Program-made: the position numbers and the translations under genes | Source: Vibrio tasmaniensis | Lineage (GTDB): Bacteria; Pseudomonadota; Gammaproteobacteria; Enterobacterales; Vibrionaceae | Assembly: GCF_024347635.1 (NCBI RefSeq) | Contig: NZ_AP025510.1 | Coordinates: 2,232,001 to 2,296,000 of the forward strand | DNA: 64,000 bases | Direction: 5' to 3' | The notes under the pieces: generated by a model | What the model saw: the letters and a program-made list of their open reading frames with translations, nothing else | Told to the model about the DNA's origin: nothing | Databases searched by the model: none | Shown here: in pieces, positions 1 through 9,079 of the stretch | Position numbering within the stretch: the first letter of the stretch is position 1 | Layout: each line of letters begins with the position of its first letter

Positions 1-674
1 ACAGTACCAGTGAACTGAGTATCGCCCCACGCACTGGTGCGAGCCGTTACTGCCATGCCTTTAGATAGCTTAGAAAGGTAGCGCTCAGGAATTTGAAGAT
101 CTAACTGCATCACAGACAAGTCATCTAACGTCACGAGCTCAGTACCCGATGTCACCATTTTGCCGCGGCTAAAGTCGATAAAACCGACCGTACCAGAGAA
201 AGGCGCACTGATATGAAGATCTTTTAGATTGGCGTTTGCGGCAGCCAAGCGAGCATTAGCAATGTCAACATTGGTCTTCTGCGCATCAATTTCAGTTTGC
301 GTAATCGCGTTACGTTTCACTAGGCGTTGAAATTCCGCTAACTTACGTTGTTCGTCTTTTAGATACGCTTGAGCCTCTGCAACCGCCGCTTTTGCTTTGT
401 CATCGTCGAGTTGAACCAACATCTGCCCTTTAGTGACATCTTGATTGGCTTTGATGTTAATAGAGTTCACTCTGCCAGCCACTTCAGAAGTGATCATTAC
501 AGATTGCTCGGCTTCTAACTTACCGACCAAAGAAAGAGATTGACTAACTTGGTGAATATCAACCTGCTCAGTAACAACAGTGACAGTGCTAGGGCCCATA
601 CGTTTAGCAAGTACGGCTGGAGACGCCATAAGAATAGACAAGCTAAGTAGGGTTAAAACAGATTTATGCTTCAT
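1..674 (-). CDS. RND efflux periplasmic adaptor (membrane fusion protein), truncated by the window edge
   Basis: This is the N-terminal 224 residues of an HlyD/AcrA-type adaptor; the C-terminal part lies outside the window. Such proteins link an inner-membrane RND pump to an outer-membrane channel. The ATG at 672-674 starts a signal peptide of about 23 residues ending in an Ala-Xaa-Ala-like site. It is followed by a lipoyl-like segment (SVMITSEVAGRVNSINIKAN), an alpha-hairpin region rich in Ala, Glu and Lys, and the return lipoyl strand with FSGTVGFIDFSRG. No pump gene is visible, so the substrate is unknown. No lipobox cysteine is seen, so it is probably a soluble or peripherally attached adaptor. 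Family assignment is confident; the exact member (Vex/Vme type) is not. Confidence 0.85.
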   Translation of the reverse strand, partial: MKHKSVLTLLSLSILMASPAVLAKRMGPSTVTVVTEQVDIHQVSQSLSLVGKLEAEQSVMITSEVAGRVNSINIKANQDVTKGQMLVQLDDDKAKAAVAEAQAYLKDEQRKLAEFQRLVKRNAITQTEIDAQKTNVDIANARLAAANANLKDLHISAPFSGTVGFIDFSRGKMVTSGTELVTLDDLSVMQLDLQIPERYLSKLSKGMAVTARTSAWGDTQFTGT

Positions 675-1063
675 AGTAATGGTCTGCAAGTAAGATTTAG
701 TGGCTATAAATGAAATTAACCGTATTCTATCAATTGATGAATGCTGTAACGTCAAGAAGTGTAAATCTAAGTTAAATTCCATTGACGTTTCATGGCGAAT
801 TACACAAACTAAACACGATACAGAAAGCTAATTACCTCAAGGTGTTACCTATCAGTACGCAAACCTTAGTACAGATGTTCACTTCACGAGCAATATGCGT
901 ACTTTTCGCCATCTTTGCCCAAAAAGGCAGCATTTAACACAAAACCATAAGAAAAACCCTTTACAGGTTTAACGTGTTTGCTATGATGCGCTCCGCACTT
1001 GAGAGATGCGTTGGGAAAAACATCTCTTTAGCCTATCCATTATGAGTTAGGAAAAAACACCCT
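675..1063. other. Intergenic region between the efflux adaptor and the tRNA-Tyr array
   Basis: This 389-bp AT-rich stretch separates divergent units. It holds the tRNA promoter at 960-987 and presumably the adaptor promoter near 680-760. I see no open reading frame with a ribosome binding site and no repeat. Confidence 0.6.
960..987 (+). promoter_or_regulatory. Sigma-70 promoter of the tRNA-Tyr array
   Basis: A -35 box TTTACA (960-965) and a -10 box TATGAT (982-987) are separated by 16 bp. A GC-rich stretch, GCGCTCCGC, follows directly. Such GC-rich discriminators are typical of stable-RNA promoters under stringent (ppGpp/DksA) control. The mature tRNA begins about 70 nt downstream, leaving a short 5' leader. 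Confidence 0.75.
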
Positions 1064-1148
<85 letters not shown>

Positions 1149-1250
1149 TATTCTTCTTACCTCTTTCGAGAGTTAAGAGAACAACCTGATTGATGGGCTT
1201 ATGGGAAAACATCAATTTAGGCTTACTTTGTGAAGAGTAAGACACACCCT

Positions 1251-1335
<85 letters not shown>

Positions 1336-1437
1336 TATTCTTCTTACCTCTTTTAAGAGTTAAGAGAACAACCTAGTTGATGGGCTTATGGGAAAACATC
1401 AATTTAGGCTTACTTTGTGAAGAGTAAGACACACCCT

Positions 1438-1522
<85 letters not shown>

Positions 1523-1624
1523 TATTCTTCTTACCTCTTTCGAGAGTTAAGAGAACAACCTGATTGATGGGCTTATGGGAAAACATCAATTTAGGCTTAC
1601 TTTGTGAAAAGTAAGACACACCCT

Positions 1625-1709
<85 letters not shown>

Positions 1710-1811
1710 TATTCTTCTTACCTCTTTCGAGAGTTAAGAGAACAACCTAGTTGATGGGCTTATGGGAAAACATCAATTTAGGCTTACTTTGTGAAAAGTA
1801 AGACACACCCT

Positions 1812-1896
<85 letters not shown>

Positions 1897-1998
1897 TATT
1901 CTTCTTACCTCTTTCGAGAGTTAAGAGAACAACCTAGTTGATGGGCTTATGGGAAAACATCAATTTAGGCTTACTTTGTGAAAAGTAAGACACACCCT

Positions 1999-2083
<85 letters not shown>

Positions 2084-2185
2084 TATTCTTCTTACCTCTT
2101 TCGAGAGTTAAGAGAACAACCTAGTTGATGGGCTTATGGGAAAACATCAATTTAGGCTTACTTTGTGAAAAGTAAGACACACCCT

Positions 2186-2270
<85 letters not shown>

Positions 2271-2372
2271 TATTCTTCTTACCTCTTTCGAGAGTTAAGA
2301 GAACAACCTAGTTGATGGGCTTATGGGAAAACATCAATTTAGGCTTACTTTGTGAAGAGTAAGACATACCCT

Positions 2373-2457
<85 letters not shown>

Positions 2458-2480
2458 TATTCTCCTTAATTGGAAAATCG

Positions 2481-2508
2481 AAAAGCCAACTCATTGAGTT
2501 GGCTTTTT
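2481..2508 (+). terminator. Rho-independent terminator of the tRNA-Tyr array
   Basis: An AAAAGCCAACTCA stem pairs with TGAGTTGGCTTTT and is followed by a T-rich tail, 23 nt after the last CCA. Confidence 0.9.
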
Positions 2509-2523
2509 CGTTTCTGAACACGT

Positions 2524-2549
2524 TATTGATAAGCCCTATCTTATCAATA
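2524..2549. repeat. 10-bp inverted repeat between the tRNA array and the IS
   Basis: TATTGATAAG and CTTATCAATA are perfect complements around a CCCTAT loop. There is no T-run on either side, so a second terminator is unlikely. Function is unknown. Confidence 0.6.
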
Positions 2550-2664
2550 CAGAGGTTGAAAGCTCTTCTGTCTAAGTTCAACACTTCAAACTTCTATACA
2601 CCTCTTGAAGATCACATCGCGCTCAGTCTCTCCAGACTTCCATGTGGTGTTCACATACCAAGTA

Positions 2665-3778
2665 ATACCAATCCGGAAAATTAACTGATCAGCTCTATCC
2701 AATCTCTAGTACACATTTTTGTGACGCGATCTTTGCACTCAAGAAATCCATTCCAAGCGCGACAAACCTTGGAAACAATGTCGTTATAATCAGTGAAATT
2801 TTGATTAGCTAGATAATGTTGCCGTAACCAACTCCAAACTTGTTCTATAGGATTGAGCTCTGGCGAGTAGGGTGGAAGCTTGATGGCACTGACATTATCA
2901 AATTCTTTCGCAACATCATCGGTATGCCACCCTGCACCATCCATTATCACTACGGCATGACGTCCTTTTTCAGTCGCTTTCGATATCTGCCCTAGGTGAT
3001 TTGTCATTATGTCTTTGTTAACCCAAGGAACCACTATGGCTTCACCAATTCCTCTTTCAGGGCATACCGAACCAAACAAATAAGCATATTCAAATTGCTG
3101 TTGTTTTACGACGCGAGGCCTCGTTCCACGAGTCGCCCAAAGGCGTGTCGTTGTGTTCTGTTGACCAAACCTAGCTTCGTCTTGAAACCAGACATCAACA
3201 CTCTCTAGCCCAATATGGCCGGGGATCTTAAGGATCGTTTCTATTTGGAATTTTTTTAAAATCGTCTTGGACTTGCTGTGATTGTTTAGGATGTTTGGAG
3301 CGAGAAGTTATCCAAGAGAAGCCCATGTGGTCGAGGAGATAATAGATAGAATTAGGGTGGTAGTATTTATCAAAGTTTTTCACGATGTAGTCATGTATAT
3401 CGCTCCCGACAAGGCGCCCGCCTGAAGGGGACTCAGCTTCTTTCTTAATGAACGCGCTGAGTTGTTTTCGTTGTTCTACATTGAGATAGGCTGGTCTGCC
3501 TGTGCGAGGTTTCTCTTGAAGCCCTTCCAATCCTTCTTCAAGAAATGCTTGGACCCATTTGTTTACACTGGTTCGACTGACTTTAAGGTATTTGGCAATT
3601 TGAGTGCGCGAGTGACCTTCTTTGAAGTGGGCAAGTGCTAGCAAGCGAACCTTCATTTGAATGGTTTTTTGTTGGCTTGCTAGCTTTTTAAAATCTGTAT
3701 TATTAAGGCTATCCATAGCAATTTTCTGTAAGAGTTCGACGGCCTCAATTAGATCATATTTTTACTTTAATTGGTATA
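2665..3778 (-). mobile_element. IS630-family insertion sequence, about 1.1 kb
   Basis: The element carries a DDE transposase in two frames (2681-3716). Both ends show a short inverted repeat: ATACCAAT at 2665-2672, matched by ATTGGTAT at 3770-3777, with TA dinucleotides at the borders as expected for IS630/Tc1-type TA targets. The roughly 1.1-kb length is usual for the family. Exact ends are uncertain by a few bases because the terminal repeat is short and TA-rich. It lies just downstream of the tRNA-Tyr array and does not interrupt a recognisable gene. Confidence 0.8.
2681..3716 (-). pseudogene. IS630-family transposase, split by a frameshift at an A7 tract
   Basis: The 5' part (3716 down to a stop at 3228) encodes a 162-residue helix-turn-helix half with TQIAKYLKVSRTSVNKW and a second wHTH segment. 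The 3' part, one frame over, carries the catalytic half: VDVWFQDEARFG (first Asp), VVIMDGAGWH (second Asp) and LNPIEQVWSW (Glu), so the DDE triad is intact. The frames meet at a run of seven A on the coding strand (3251-3257, after the FKK codons). Deleting one A or adding two restores a full-length protein of about 345 residues. It may be a simple frameshift or a slippage site. A standard -1 ribosomal shift would reach the wrong frame. Confidence 0.8.
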
Positions 3779-3860
3779 AAACCCTTCGCCCCCTCCCCCA
3801 AAAAAGCTCAAAGCCAATTTCCCTGCTGCGACTTACAGATACCTATCATTAGACACAAAA

Positions 3861-3892
3861 AAGCCTCTGCTGATTTCTCAGCAGAGGCTTTC
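3861..3892 (-). terminator. Terminator of the Tim44-like gene
   Basis: AAGCCTCTGCTGA pairs with TCAGCAGAGGCTT around a TTTC loop. On the minus strand it is followed by a run of six T. It lies about 60 bp after the stop at 3952. Confidence 0.88.
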
Positions 3893-3951
3893 AATTATTT
3901 GCCGTTATTCCAAATAACTACATCATATTGATATTTAGTTAAATCCTGGAA

Positions 3952-4869
3952 TTAACCTTGAATACCAACAATTAACCAAGGTGCATTTTGAGTCGTTAGG
4001 TCACGCTCTAAGTGCCAGATATCAGTGATATCTTCTTCTATGCCGTCCGCTGTATCACGGTAACGACCGCTAAACTGAAGGCTTAGCTGTGCTTTGCTGC
4101 CATCATGGTCTGCACGAACGATTTCAGCATCAACGTACATTACGTCTGTGTGCTGATCACCGTCTAGCTTATTACGCTCAGCTTTTAGGTCTTCAAATAG
4201 GCTTGGAGATACGTACTCTTCAATCGTGTTCAGCTCGTTGTGATTCCATGCACCTTGCAGTGTACGGTAGTGCTCACGAGAACCGTTGATGAATGCCGCT
4301 TGATCAAAACCTGGTGGGTAGTTATGTGGAACATCGCTTTGCGCACCAAAACCGAAACCGCCAGCAGCGCCTTGTGGTTGAGATTGAGGTTGTGCTTGCT
4401 CGAAGTTATGAACATTTGGTTGTTGCTTAGGTTGTTCAAACTTGTTCTGACCCATACCACCGAATGCTGGCTGTTGGCCACGAGCATTCTGCTGGTTCAT
4501 TGAGCCCTGCTTCGCGCCCAACATTCCGCGTAGGAATTTAAACGCTAGGAAAGCAATCAGACCCATGATCAGAATATCCATAAACTGGATACCTTCAAAT
4601 GCGCCACCAAAGAATGCAGCTAAAAGACCACCAGCAAGTAAACCACCTAGCAGACCGCCCATAAGGCCTTTCTTGCTAGAGTTAGCTGCTGCTGTTTTCT
4701 TGCCAGTTTGATCTTGTCGGTTCGAATTTGTATTTTGTTGTTTTGGTGCTGGAGCCGTTTTAAAGCTTTTGCCAAATGACTTACCACCACCAAACTTTTT
4801 CGCTTCCGCGATTGGCGTCACCGCGACTGTTACCAACAGGATCGCGACTAGTGAGAAAAATCGTTTCAT
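3952..4869 (-). CDS. Tim44-like domain membrane protein
   Basis: A 305-residue protein of the bacterial Tim44-like family. It has a cleavable-looking signal peptide (residues 1-23, ending AEA), then a Gly/Lys/Ser-rich linker. Next come glycine-rich hydrophobic stretches at about 70-115 (GGLLGGLLAGGLLAAFFGG and FMDILIMGLIAFLAFKFL), which are likely membrane segments. A Gln/Pro-rich spacer follows, and the C-terminal third is the alpha/beta Tim44 fold (from about residue 185). In mitochondria this fold binds membrane and import partners. The bacterial role is not established, and I infer only a membrane-anchored scaffold or lipid-binding function. The gene stands alone with its own terminator. 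Confidence 0.8.
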   Translation of the reverse strand: MKRFFSLVAILLVTVAVTPIAEAKKFGGGKSFGKSFKTAPAPKQQNTNSNRQDQTGKKTAAANSSKKGLMGGLLGGLLAGGLLAAFFGGAFEGIQFMDILIMGLIAFLAFKFLRGMLGAKQGSMNQQNARGQQPAFGGMGQNKFEQPKQQPNVHNFEQAQPQSQPQGAAGGFGFGAQSDVPHNYPPGFDQAAFINGSREHYRTLQGAWNHNELNTIEEYVSPSLFEDLKAERNKLDGDQHTDVMYVDAEIVRADHDGSKAQLSLQFSGRYRDTADGIEEDITDIWHLERDLTTQNAPWLIVGIQG

Positions 4870-5004
4870 TATTATCCTTTATAGGTTTTTTATCTTTCGA
4901 CACCTTAATCATACTCGTTAACAAAGAACAATGAAATATTCACGACGTTTACACATGTATCATAATATTGCGGCTATTAATTGATTACTAAACTAGCGAA
5001 GGGA

Positions 5005-5033
5005 TTGACGGCACTCTGGGGCAGCATTAAAAT
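5005..5033 (+). promoter_or_regulatory. Sigma-70 promoter of the tetR operon
   Basis: A -35 box TTGACG (5005-5010) and a -10 box TAAAAT (5028-5033) are separated by 17 bp. The predicted start near 5040 falls inside the palindrome at 5036-5048. Confidence 0.75.
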
Positions 5034-5035
5034 AT

Positions 5036-5048
5036 TGAACGATGTTCA
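5036..5048. promoter_or_regulatory. Candidate TetR-family operator overlapping the transcription start
   Basis: TGAAC-GAT-GTTCA is a perfect palindrome with a 3-nt centre. It sits directly after the -10 box and 17 bp before the regulator ATG. This is the classic layout for autorepression by a TetR-family protein. Confidence 0.6.
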
Positions 5049-5065
5049 TTTAATAGAAAGTACTC

Positions 5066-5656
5066 ATGGCAAGACGAAACGATCATACTCGCGAACAATT
5101 AGTGCAATTAACCTTAAAGACGGTGACCGACTTTTTAGAAGTGCACTCTTATCACGAGTTAAGCTTACGTAAGATTGCCAATATGATTGGTTATGTCCCT
5201 AGCACCTTGGTGAATGTATTTGGTAACTACAACCTACTCCTTTTACACGTTGTTGCTCAAACATTAGATGAACTGTCGTCCCAATCAGCTTCTGCGGTTG
5301 AACAATCGAGCAACCCTCAACAAGCTCTGTTCAATCTTGCATACTGCTATCACGATTTTGCACAAAAACATCCTTACCGTTGGCAGCTTATCTTTGAGCA
5401 CAACATGAATGGTGAAAACCTCCCTGAATGGCAGTCGAATCGTATCGATAGAATGACCGGTATGTTAGAGCAATTATTGGTGGCTATTGCTCCTGAACAC
5501 ACAGAAAGCGAAGTCATTAAAGCCAGTCGTGTATTATGGTCTGGAGTACATGGAATTACTCTACTTAGCGTTGATGACAAATTTTTCGCTTCTGAACCTA
5601 TCGATGGTAAAGAGTTGATCAATAACCTAATCTCAAACTACTTAACCAACTGGTAA
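5066..5656 (+). CDS. TetR-family transcriptional regulator
   Basis: A 196-residue one-component repressor. The N-terminal domain has a TetR helix-turn-helix at about residues 30-55 (LRKIANMIGYVPSTLVNVFG). The C-terminal domain is the helical ligand-binding and dimer type. The ATG at 5066 is preceded by GAAAG at a usable distance. The gene is followed after 17 bp by the transporter-acyltransferase gene, with AAGGAAAG before it, so the two are almost surely one operon. A promoter and a palindromic operator lie directly upstream, suggesting autorepression. The effector is unknown; given the partner gene, a fatty acid, lysophospholipid or membrane stress signal is a guess. Confidence 0.85.
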   Translation: MARRNDHTREQLVQLTLKTVTDFLEVHSYHELSLRKIANMIGYVPSTLVNVFGNYNLLLLHVVAQTLDELSSQSASAVEQSSNPQQALFNLAYCYHDFAQKHPYRWQLIFEHNMNGENLPEWQSNRIDRMTGMLEQLLVAIAPEHTESEVIKASRVLWSGVHGITLLSVDDKFFASEPIDGKELINNLISNYLTNW

Positions 5657-5673
5657 TCATTCAAGGAAAGACA

Positions 5674-7548
5674 ATGAACAACAGCAGCCAATCTTCGCTG
5701 TTAACGCAAAAAAGGTTCCTACCCTACTTTATTACTCAATTTTTAGGCGCCTTTAATGACAACATATTCAAAAATGTGCTGTTACTGTTTGTTGCTTTCG
5801 CAAGCGTAGATACGCTGCCTATTTCCAGTAATCTATTCATTAATTTGGCTGCAGGCCTTTTTATTCTTCCCTTCTTTCTATTTTCTGCTTTGGCCGGTGT
5901 GCTGGCTGATAAATACGAAAAATCTTGGTTTATCCGAAAAGTTAAGCTCCTTGAAGTGGTGATAATGTCACTAGGCGCGATCGGTTTTATTTACGAAAGC
6001 TATGCGATTCTTCTTCTATTACTATTTTTAATGGGAACGCAAAGTGCCTTCTTTGGCCCAGTGAAATACGCACTGCTTCCACAACAGTTAGAAACTAAAG
6101 AACTGGTATCCGGCAACGCTTTAGTCGAAACCGGCACATTCTTAGCCATTCTTATTGGTACTCTAGGTGCCGGTATTATTGCATCTGACGAAAGCGCGAA
6201 GCTCATTGCTGCGGTATGTATTGTTTCTTTCGCCGTACTTGGCTATGTATCAAGCTGCTTTATTCCACAATCGCCAAGTAACGCACCAGATCTGAAAGTG
6301 AAGTGGCAGCCAGTAAAGCTAACACGCGCGACACTGGCGATTGCAAAAAAAGATCGCCCAACGTTTCAAGCACTGATGTCTATCAGCTGGTTCTGGTTCC
6401 TCGGCGCTGCTTATCTAACTCAGTTTCCAAACTTCACTAAGCTCCACCTGAACGGCACTGAAAGCTCGGTTGCCTTTTTGTTAGCTCTTTTCTCGGTCGG
6501 TATTGCGATAGGTTCTTTGGCTTGCGATAAGTTATCAAATCACAGAATTGAAATCGGCATCGTGCCAATGGGTAGCCTGGGTATGTCCATTTTTGGACTG
6601 CTGATGGCGATATCCATCCCAGAGTCTTTGCCTGACTTCAGCACTTTTCATCAGTTTGTAACCTATTCAGATCTGTGGCCTCTATTTGCTTACCTACTAT
6701 TATTAGGCATTTCTGGAGGTATCTTTATTGTTCCGCTGTACTCTTTGATGCAACTACGCGCTAAGCCTGATGAGCGAGCTCAAGTGATTGCAGGGCTCAA
6801 TATCTATAACTCATTGTTCATGGTAGGAAGTGCTGTTTTGGGTATTGTTTGCCTGAGTGTTCTCGATCTTTCCATTCCACAGCTATTTGTGTTGCTCGCA
6901 ATAGGAAACACTTTGGTTATGCTGTACCTGTTTCATCAGGTGCCTATCTACGCTTTTCGTTTCTTTACATGGGTGGTCACTCACACCATGTACCGAGTTA
7001 AGCACAAGAACTTACACCACCTTCCTGAGAATGGCGGCGCACTGATCGTTTGCAACCATGTGAGTTATATGGATGCACTGCTTCTGAGTGCGGTTTGCCC
7101 TCGCTTGATTCGGTTTGTGATGGAAGAGGATTACGCCAAGCTGCCTCCACTACGTCGATTCTTAAAAAGAGCAGGAGTTATTCCAGTCTCCGCAACCAAC
7201 CGAAACTCGATTAGAAACGCTTTCAAAGAAGTTGAACGAGCCCTAGATGAAGGGCACATCGTGTGTATTTTCCCTGAAGGCAAGCTAACCGCTGATGGCG
7301 AAGTGGCCGAATTCATGCGTGGCATGGAGCTGATTATCAAACGTTCTCCTGTGCCTGTGATTCCAATGGCACTTAAAGGGTTATGGGGCAGCTACTTCAG
7401 TCGTTATAAAGGTCAAGCTTTCAAGGGGTTACCGACCCGCTTCCGGGCCAAGTTAGAGATAGAAGCTGGCGAACCAATACTTGCGAAAGAAGCTTCATGC
7501 AACACTCTTCGACAGTCAGTCTCTGATCTTCGCGGATCGCTACGCTAG
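5674..7548 (+). CDS. MFS transporter fused to a PlsC-type acyltransferase
   Basis: A 624-residue fusion. Residues 1 to about 420 form a 12-helix major facilitator domain resembling the lysophospholipid flippase LplT (QFLGAFNDNIFKN near the start; GVLADKYEKSW between helices 2 and 3). Residues about 430-624 form a glycerophospholipid acyltransferase domain with NHVSYMD (His462, Asp467) and FPEG (533-536). E. coli splits these roles between LplT and Aas, where Aas also carries an acyl-ACP synthetase; that third domain is absent here. The inferred role is import of lysophospholipid across the inner membrane and its re-acylation with acyl-ACP or acyl-CoA. It sits in one operon with the upstream TetR regulator. 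Confidence 0.85.
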   Translation: MNNSSQSSLLTQKRFLPYFITQFLGAFNDNIFKNVLLLFVAFASVDTLPISSNLFINLAAGLFILPFFLFSALAGVLADKYEKSWFIRKVKLLEVVIMSLGAIGFIYESYAILLLLLFLMGTQSAFFGPVKYALLPQQLETKELVSGNALVETGTFLAILIGTLGAGIIASDESAKLIAAVCIVSFAVLGYVSSCFIPQSPSNAPDLKVKWQPVKLTRATLAIAKKDRPTFQALMSISWFWFLGAAYLTQFPNFTKLHLNGTESSVAFLLALFSVGIAIGSLACDKLSNHRIEIGIVPMGSLGMSIFGLLMAISIPESLPDFSTFHQFVTYSDLWPLFAYLLLLGISGGIFIVPLYSLMQLRAKPDERAQVIAGLNIYNSLFMVGSAVLGIVCLSVLDLSIPQLFVLLAIGNTLVMLYLFHQVPIYAFRFFTWVVTHTMYRVKHKNLHHLPENGGALIVCNHVSYMDALLLSAVCPRLIRFVMEEDYAKLPPLRRFLKRAGVIPVSATNRNSIRNAFKEVERALDEGHIVCIFPEGKLTADGEVAEFMRGMELIIKRSPVPVIPMALKGLWGSYFSRYKGQAFKGLPTRFRAKLEIEAGEPILAKEASCNTLRQSVSDLRGSLR

Positions 7549-7570
7549 GCAACCCTTTATTCATATCAAC

Positions 7571-7605
7571 TGAACAAACGTTTAGTTTTACTTAACGTTT
7601 GTTCA
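7571..7605. promoter_or_regulatory. 12-bp perfect inverted repeat upstream of the YeiH-type gene
   Basis: TGAACAAACGTT (7571-7582) and AACGTTTGTTCA (7594-7605) are exact complements around 11 nt. Each arm is itself close to a TGAAC-N4-GTT operator, like the palindrome before tetR. No T-run follows, so a terminator is less likely than an operator pair. Confidence 0.45.
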
Positions 7606-7684
7606 ATTCATTTAGACTTACTTACCACTTAGTTAAACGTATAGTGGCCCCATTACAATAACGTCAAACAAGACTCTAAAAACA

Positions 7685-8605
7685 ATGAATATAAAAAAGT
7701 CTGTTCCATTTTATCTTGCTGCACTGTTTTGCTTAACGCCATGGGTAAGCTCACCAACCGCCCTCGTCATCGGTTTTCTGCTTGCTAGTTTAGGTTTAGT
7801 GCCTGAACACTTGGAAGTCGGAAAACTCACCAAAAAGCTACTGGCCTATTCTATTGTCGGTTTGGGCTTTGGCATTCAGTTTGAAAAAGCATTAGCAGTG
7901 ACAGGCGATGGGATTGGTTTAATTGTCACAACCATCATTGGTACGCTGGTGATTGGTTGGTTCTTAGCGAAACGAATGGGACTGGATCGCACCACGGGGT
8001 ACCTTATTTCTTCAGGCACCGCGATTTGTGGTGGTAGCGCTATCGCAGCCGTAGCCCCCGCGATTAAAGCCGACGATGAGCAGATTGGCTTAGCATTAGC
8101 CACAGTATTCGTATTGAACTCAATCGCCCTATTCTTGTTCCCGATGATTGGCCACGCACTTGAGTTAAGCCAACAAACATTTGGTACTTGGGCAGCCATT
8201 GCGATTCACGATACCTCTTCTGTAGTAGGCGCGGCTTCAGCGTATGGCGAAGAAGCACTGACGACAGCGACAACATTGAAGCTCGCTCGTGCACTCTGGA
8301 TCATCCCAATCGCTTTGGTGAGCGCGATGATCTTCAAGAACGATCAAAAGAAGATTACAGTTCCCTACTTCATTTTCTTCTATTGTGCCGCTATCGCGGT
8401 TAGTGACTTGCTGCCACAATTTGAGATGGTCTACCAAGGTATCTTTGATGTCTCTAAGCGCGCGTTGGTTGTGTGTCTGTTCTTAATTGGTTGTGGCATT
8501 TCAGTTGAGAAGTTAAAAGCGGCAGGGCCTAAGCCATTGATGTTTGGTATTACGATGTGGGTCATGATCTCGACGGGCTCTTTGGCGTGGCTAACTCTCG
8601 CTTAG
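7685..8605 (+). CDS. yeiH: YeiH/UPF0324-family putative sulfate exporter
   Basis: A 306-residue integral membrane protein of the YeiH family, annotated in databases as a putative sulfate exporter; its substrate is not proven. About ten hydrophobic helices are visible. Family hallmarks include [20 protein letters not shown], the [19 protein letters not shown] loop and the [15 protein letters not shown] motif. Length fits the family (about 300-350). It is monocistronic, with its own promoter region after the inverted repeat at 7571-7605 and a strong terminator at 8671. Confidence 0.82.
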   Translation: MNIKKSVPFYLAALFCLTPWVSSPTALVIGFLLASLGLVPEHLEVGKLTKKLLAYSIVGLGFGIQFEKALAVTGDGIGLIVTTIIGTLVIGWFLAKRMGLDRTTGYLISSGTAICGGSAIAAVAPAIKADDEQIGLALATVFVLNSIALFLFPMIGHALELSQQTFGTWAAIAIHDTSSVVGAASAYGEEALTTATTLKLARALWIIPIALVSAMIFKNDQKKITVPYFIFFYCAAIAVSDLLPQFEMVYQGIFDVSKRALVVCLFLIGCGISVEKLKAAGPKPLMFGITMWVMISTGSLAWLTLA

Positions 8606-8670
8606 TCCGAAAAGAGACGCTTTAAGTGGTGTTTGGTTACCTAGACACTCAGATTAACAAACAACAAAAT

Positions 8671-8705
8671 AAAAAGGCAAAGCTCAAATGGGCTTTGCCT
8701 TTATC
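8671..8705 (+). terminator. Terminator of the YeiH-type gene
   Basis: AAAGGCAAAGC pairs with GCTTTGCCTTT around an 8-nt loop. A-rich and T-rich flanks make it potentially bidirectional, so it may also end the small minus-strand gene at 8759-8923. Confidence 0.85.
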
Positions 8706-8756
8706 GTTTGTAGTAAAAATATCGTTTGTGGTAAAGATATTCTTTGTTGCAACAAT
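8703..8756. repeat. Three imperfect 18-bp tandem repeats
   Basis: Units ATCGTTTGTAGTAAAAAT, ATCGTTTGTGGTAAAGAT and a more diverged ATTCTTTGTTGCAACAAT follow directly on each other. They lie in the 3' flank of the small membrane protein gene. No function is evident. Confidence 0.55.
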
Positions 8757-8758
8757 CA

Positions 8759-8923
8759 CTAATCAAACAGGGGTTTATCACTCTTCTTGCTCTCTCTTTT
8801 CATCAAAACAAGTACTAAAACCAACACAAATGCGGTGAGTTCAGCCAACGAACGAGTCAACCCAGACGAAGTGAGCGCTTGGCCTATCTGCAGCAAAACC
8901 GCAATGATGAGGGCAATTTTCAT
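8759..8923 (-). CDS. Small hydrophobic membrane protein, 54 aa
   Basis: An open frame of 54 codons starting ATG at 8923 and ending TAG at 8759. It begins MKIALIIAVLLQIGQALTSS and has a second hydrophobic segment LAELTAFVLVLVLVLMKRE, then a charged tail. This is a helical hairpin or two-pass design with Lys/Arg after the second helix. A Shine-Dalgarno TAAGG lies 7 nt before the ATG. I do not recognise the family. It stands alone between the YeiH-type gene and menE. The good ribosome site and clean two-helix pattern support a real gene, but no homology was tested. Confidence 0.6.
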   Translation of the reverse strand: MKIALIIAVLLQIGQALTSSGLTRSLAELTAFVLVLVLVLMKRESKKSDKPLFD

Positions 8924-9079
8924 AATAAGACCTTATTCGACAATCCATTGTTTATTGGGCTTATTATGATGGCTAGTTATAAAGATAATAAATTCTGTTT
9001 TGAACTATCTAATTGCTAAATTAACTAACCGTCTTCCAATCTAGCAAACAACACACACCTTCCTGATACTTTCGACCTT

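Noticed and set aside
8626..8969. Plus-strand ORFs of 60-70 codons after the YeiH-type gene
   Set aside because: They run through the terminator and the 18-bp repeats, lack ribosome sites, and lie opposite the better supported 54-aa minus-strand gene.
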